Shown here: positions 61,900 through 64,000 of the stretch, in pieces | Position numbering within the stretch: position 1 is the stretch's first letter | Layout of the letters: each line of letters begins with the position of its first letter | NCBI GenBank assembly: GCA_000310025.1 | Contig: FN649733.1 | Coordinates: forward strand, 4,418,417 to 4,482,416 | Origin: Ectocarpus siliculosus | Taxonomy: Eukaryota; Sar; Phaeophyceae; Ectocarpales; Ectocarpaceae | DNA length: 64,000 bases | Reading direction: 5' to 3' | Notes under the pieces: model-generated | Told to the model about the DNA's origin: nothing | Seen by the model: only the letters and a program-made list of their open reading frames with translations | Databases searched by the model: none | Position numbers and translations under genes: made by a program

Positions 61900-64000
61900 G
61901 TGAGCCCAGTAGCCTTAAGCTGTGCTGTTTTGGCGCTTGAAATGCGACGCAGCAGTAGCTGTGTTCGATACCTGACCCTGACCAGTTACCACAGGATACC
62001 TTGGACGGAGCGACCCCGCGCAAGAGGGGCTCTGCCAGAGTGCTCGTGCGATTTCACCCCATTCTCAGCCCCCCTAGGGGACTGAGACTCTGTCCCACGA
62101 AATTCTCGATGAAGCTAGATCTATGATACGAAGATAGATTTCCCGAATACTCTTTTTTTTTAAGCACCTTTTGATCCACGCAATCTACGCGATCAACCCT
62201 TGCCCTCTCTAGTGCCAAGTCCCACACTCTCGCACATCCGCGGGGCTGGTGCACAACAGCCCCATGAAAATCATTCTAGCGTCTATTCGACAACGATGAA
62301 GGCAAGAGACCTGTGCTGGGGCCTGATCAGGAAGCCAACACAGAACAATCATCCTCATATCTGGGTGCCGTGCTTGGACAAAACACGAAACACAGCAACA
62401 GTTTGGTCGGTTCAACTGTCCCTTGTCGAAGATCTACACCATTGCAGTTGGAAACCTGCTGTGCGATGCGCGAGAGTGTATCTCCCCGAGACCTTTCAAA
62501 AGACCGCGTGACGCCTCCCCACCCTGCTGAGTTGCAGGCCGCGAGCGGCAACAGTCGATGCAGCAAAGTATAGTTTGCCATGCGGCCCTCTCTCCATCGC
62601 ACCAACCACGGGCCTTCGTGGCATCCCGAAACGGACCACTACACTGCTGTACGCATGACGCATGCTCTTGAACTCTCGAAAATTTCGAAATTTCGGGTTT
62701 TTGTGCATCACGTCTTGCACCCGTGCGCTTCTCCCACCCGCTCTTTCATCGCCGCGCGTGGTTTACCCTCACCTAACTACGCATGCAACACACAAATACT
62801 CTACCTACCCTGCGCGTACGCAACAACAGTACCGCTATGTGTGGCGGCTGGCTATGTGCATGGCGACAACTAGCTGCAACCAAATCATCTCTTCTTCAAA
62901 GAGTCGTCGTGTCAGAGATCTGAAGTATTTTTCGGAAATATCCAAGCTGAGAATTTTGGAGACTTTTCACCAGCCCGTCATGCATTGTGTTTTCACCACG
63001 GTGCCGCTGCGACCAGAGTCTGTCACACGATCGTCGAGAGAAGCATGTGTGTGAGGAGTGTTGCTATCGAGTTGTTGCCATCTATCGGTATATCGCCTTT
63101 TCTTTGGCTACATTGCATCATTATGCCGCGGCGTTTTCGGGTGTCAGGATCATTGCAGTCATATGAGTGAATCCAGAGTCTCTGTCTCCCCACTCTACAC
63201 CTCTACTTCTTACATTGCTGCTGTTCTACCTGTCCCACCTGTCTTCAACCCTGTCTTCACGTACATGTCTTCGAGCCTCGGCCCGTGTGTCAGACTCGGG
63301 TCCGTTAGTTAGAGTGTATACGGGGACAGAGGGCGGGCCGTTGTGTGGTTTTCACAGCAGCGGTGGAAGTGTTACATACATCTATTCAAGGGTTCTTGAC
63401 TTATTCTCTGGACCCATGCCAGTAGTTGTTAGTTGTTCAGGACATCCGAGAGCTAACATCTCGCATGCATTGTACGCTCGCAAAGCACCTTCTTTCCGTT
63501 GCCGAGGCGCGCTCTTTCTGGAATGTTGAAAAAAGGCTTGGGGCCGGGCAGCTATGCTACCATGCAGCTCGTATGATTTTCACTGGAGAGTGCTGACTGC
63601 GTAAGTGTAGTCATGAGCACGATGCATGGTTGATCTTGGGCACTATCAACCGGCCCACTGTTGGAGACAAACGGTGACCTCGGCAGACCCATCGCACCGA
63701 AACGGACCCAAAGAACCCATATGCATATGAACACCCGAGCACTCTGTTTCAAGTAGAAAAATGGTTTTTCGTGTCGGCCGGTTTGAACCGTGTGGAAACA
63801 CTACCCCCCCCCCCCATCTTTCCTTGCCGCAGTTGCTGGTAGTGAAACTATATGCTGTTATTTTCACCACACGATTCAGTACGGTGGTTCGTCTACCCTA
63901 AACGAGGATGTGCTGCTGTACGTCAGATTTCATCGTTGTGCGTAACGCACCTGAGACGAGCTAGCAGGTAGTACTTTCTATCAACCGTCAATGAATACTG
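61900..64000. other. Downstream of the last flavocytochrome exon found
   Basis: A GTGAGC donor follows 61,899, so more exons are expected. None could be recognised: I looked for the short cysteine-glycine-proline motif that closes this family's nucleotide-binding fold and did not see it. If the donor is ignored, the frame runs to a stop at 62,085. A palindromic cgaaaatttcgaaatttcg stretch lies near 62,678-62,696, and one ACTGCTGTA word at 62,643. Confidence 0.4.

Noticed and set aside
61860-62085. Read-through of the last flavocytochrome exon to a stop at 62,085
   Set aside because: A good GTGAGC donor follows 61,899 and the read-through peptide lacks the expected end of the nucleotide-binding fold; not used as the gene end.

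Overview
The window looks like nuclear DNA of a multicellular stramenopile, most probably a brown alga of the Ectocarpus type. The evidence is five genes split into many short exons by introns of roughly 0.2-2 kb with GT-AG borders, GC near one half, long Ser/Gly/Ala/Gln-rich runs inside coding exons, neighbouring genes mostly on opposite strands, and a 100-base assembly gap (48,958-49,057). There is no operon structure, ribosome-binding site or CRISPR array. Species assignment is inference. All exon models were built by hand from reading-frame continuity, splice-site phase and family similarity recalled from memory; no database search was run.

Layout. 1-3,713: non-coding, opening inside a long inverted repeat (about 1-740). 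3,714 to about 20,173, minus strand: a giant gene for a multi-OB-fold protein that I read as the CST telomere-complex subunit CTC1, inflated by low-complexity insertions. Thirteen 3'-terminal exons join in perfect phase; the 5' part is partly unresolved. 20,722-25,989, plus strand: acireductone dioxygenase (methionine salvage), five exons, divergent from CTC1. 27,762-32,480, minus: a predicted secreted protein of 412 residues with three copies of an undescribed cysteine module joined by Pro/Thr- and Gly/Glu-rich linkers. 36,585-47,606, minus: a SulP/SLC26 sulfate-type anion transporter with C-terminal STAS domain, 14 exons, 823 residues, including one GC-AG intron. 52,963 to at least 61,899, plus: a ferric reductase/NADPH oxidase family flavocytochrome with extra membrane segments after the nucleotide-binding region; its 3' end was not found. 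61,900-64,000: nothing recognised.

Functionally the genes do not form a pathway, though sulfate uptake (SulP), methionine salvage (ARD) and surface redox/iron chemistry (ferric reductase) are all sulfur or metal physiology. The most interesting items are the CTC1 candidate, the three-module cysteine-rich protein, a 9-base word (ACTGCTGTA or its complement) seen 26 times in non-coding DNA and never in an exon, and an assembly artefact in which both contig ends at the gap are degraded copies of each other's good sequence.
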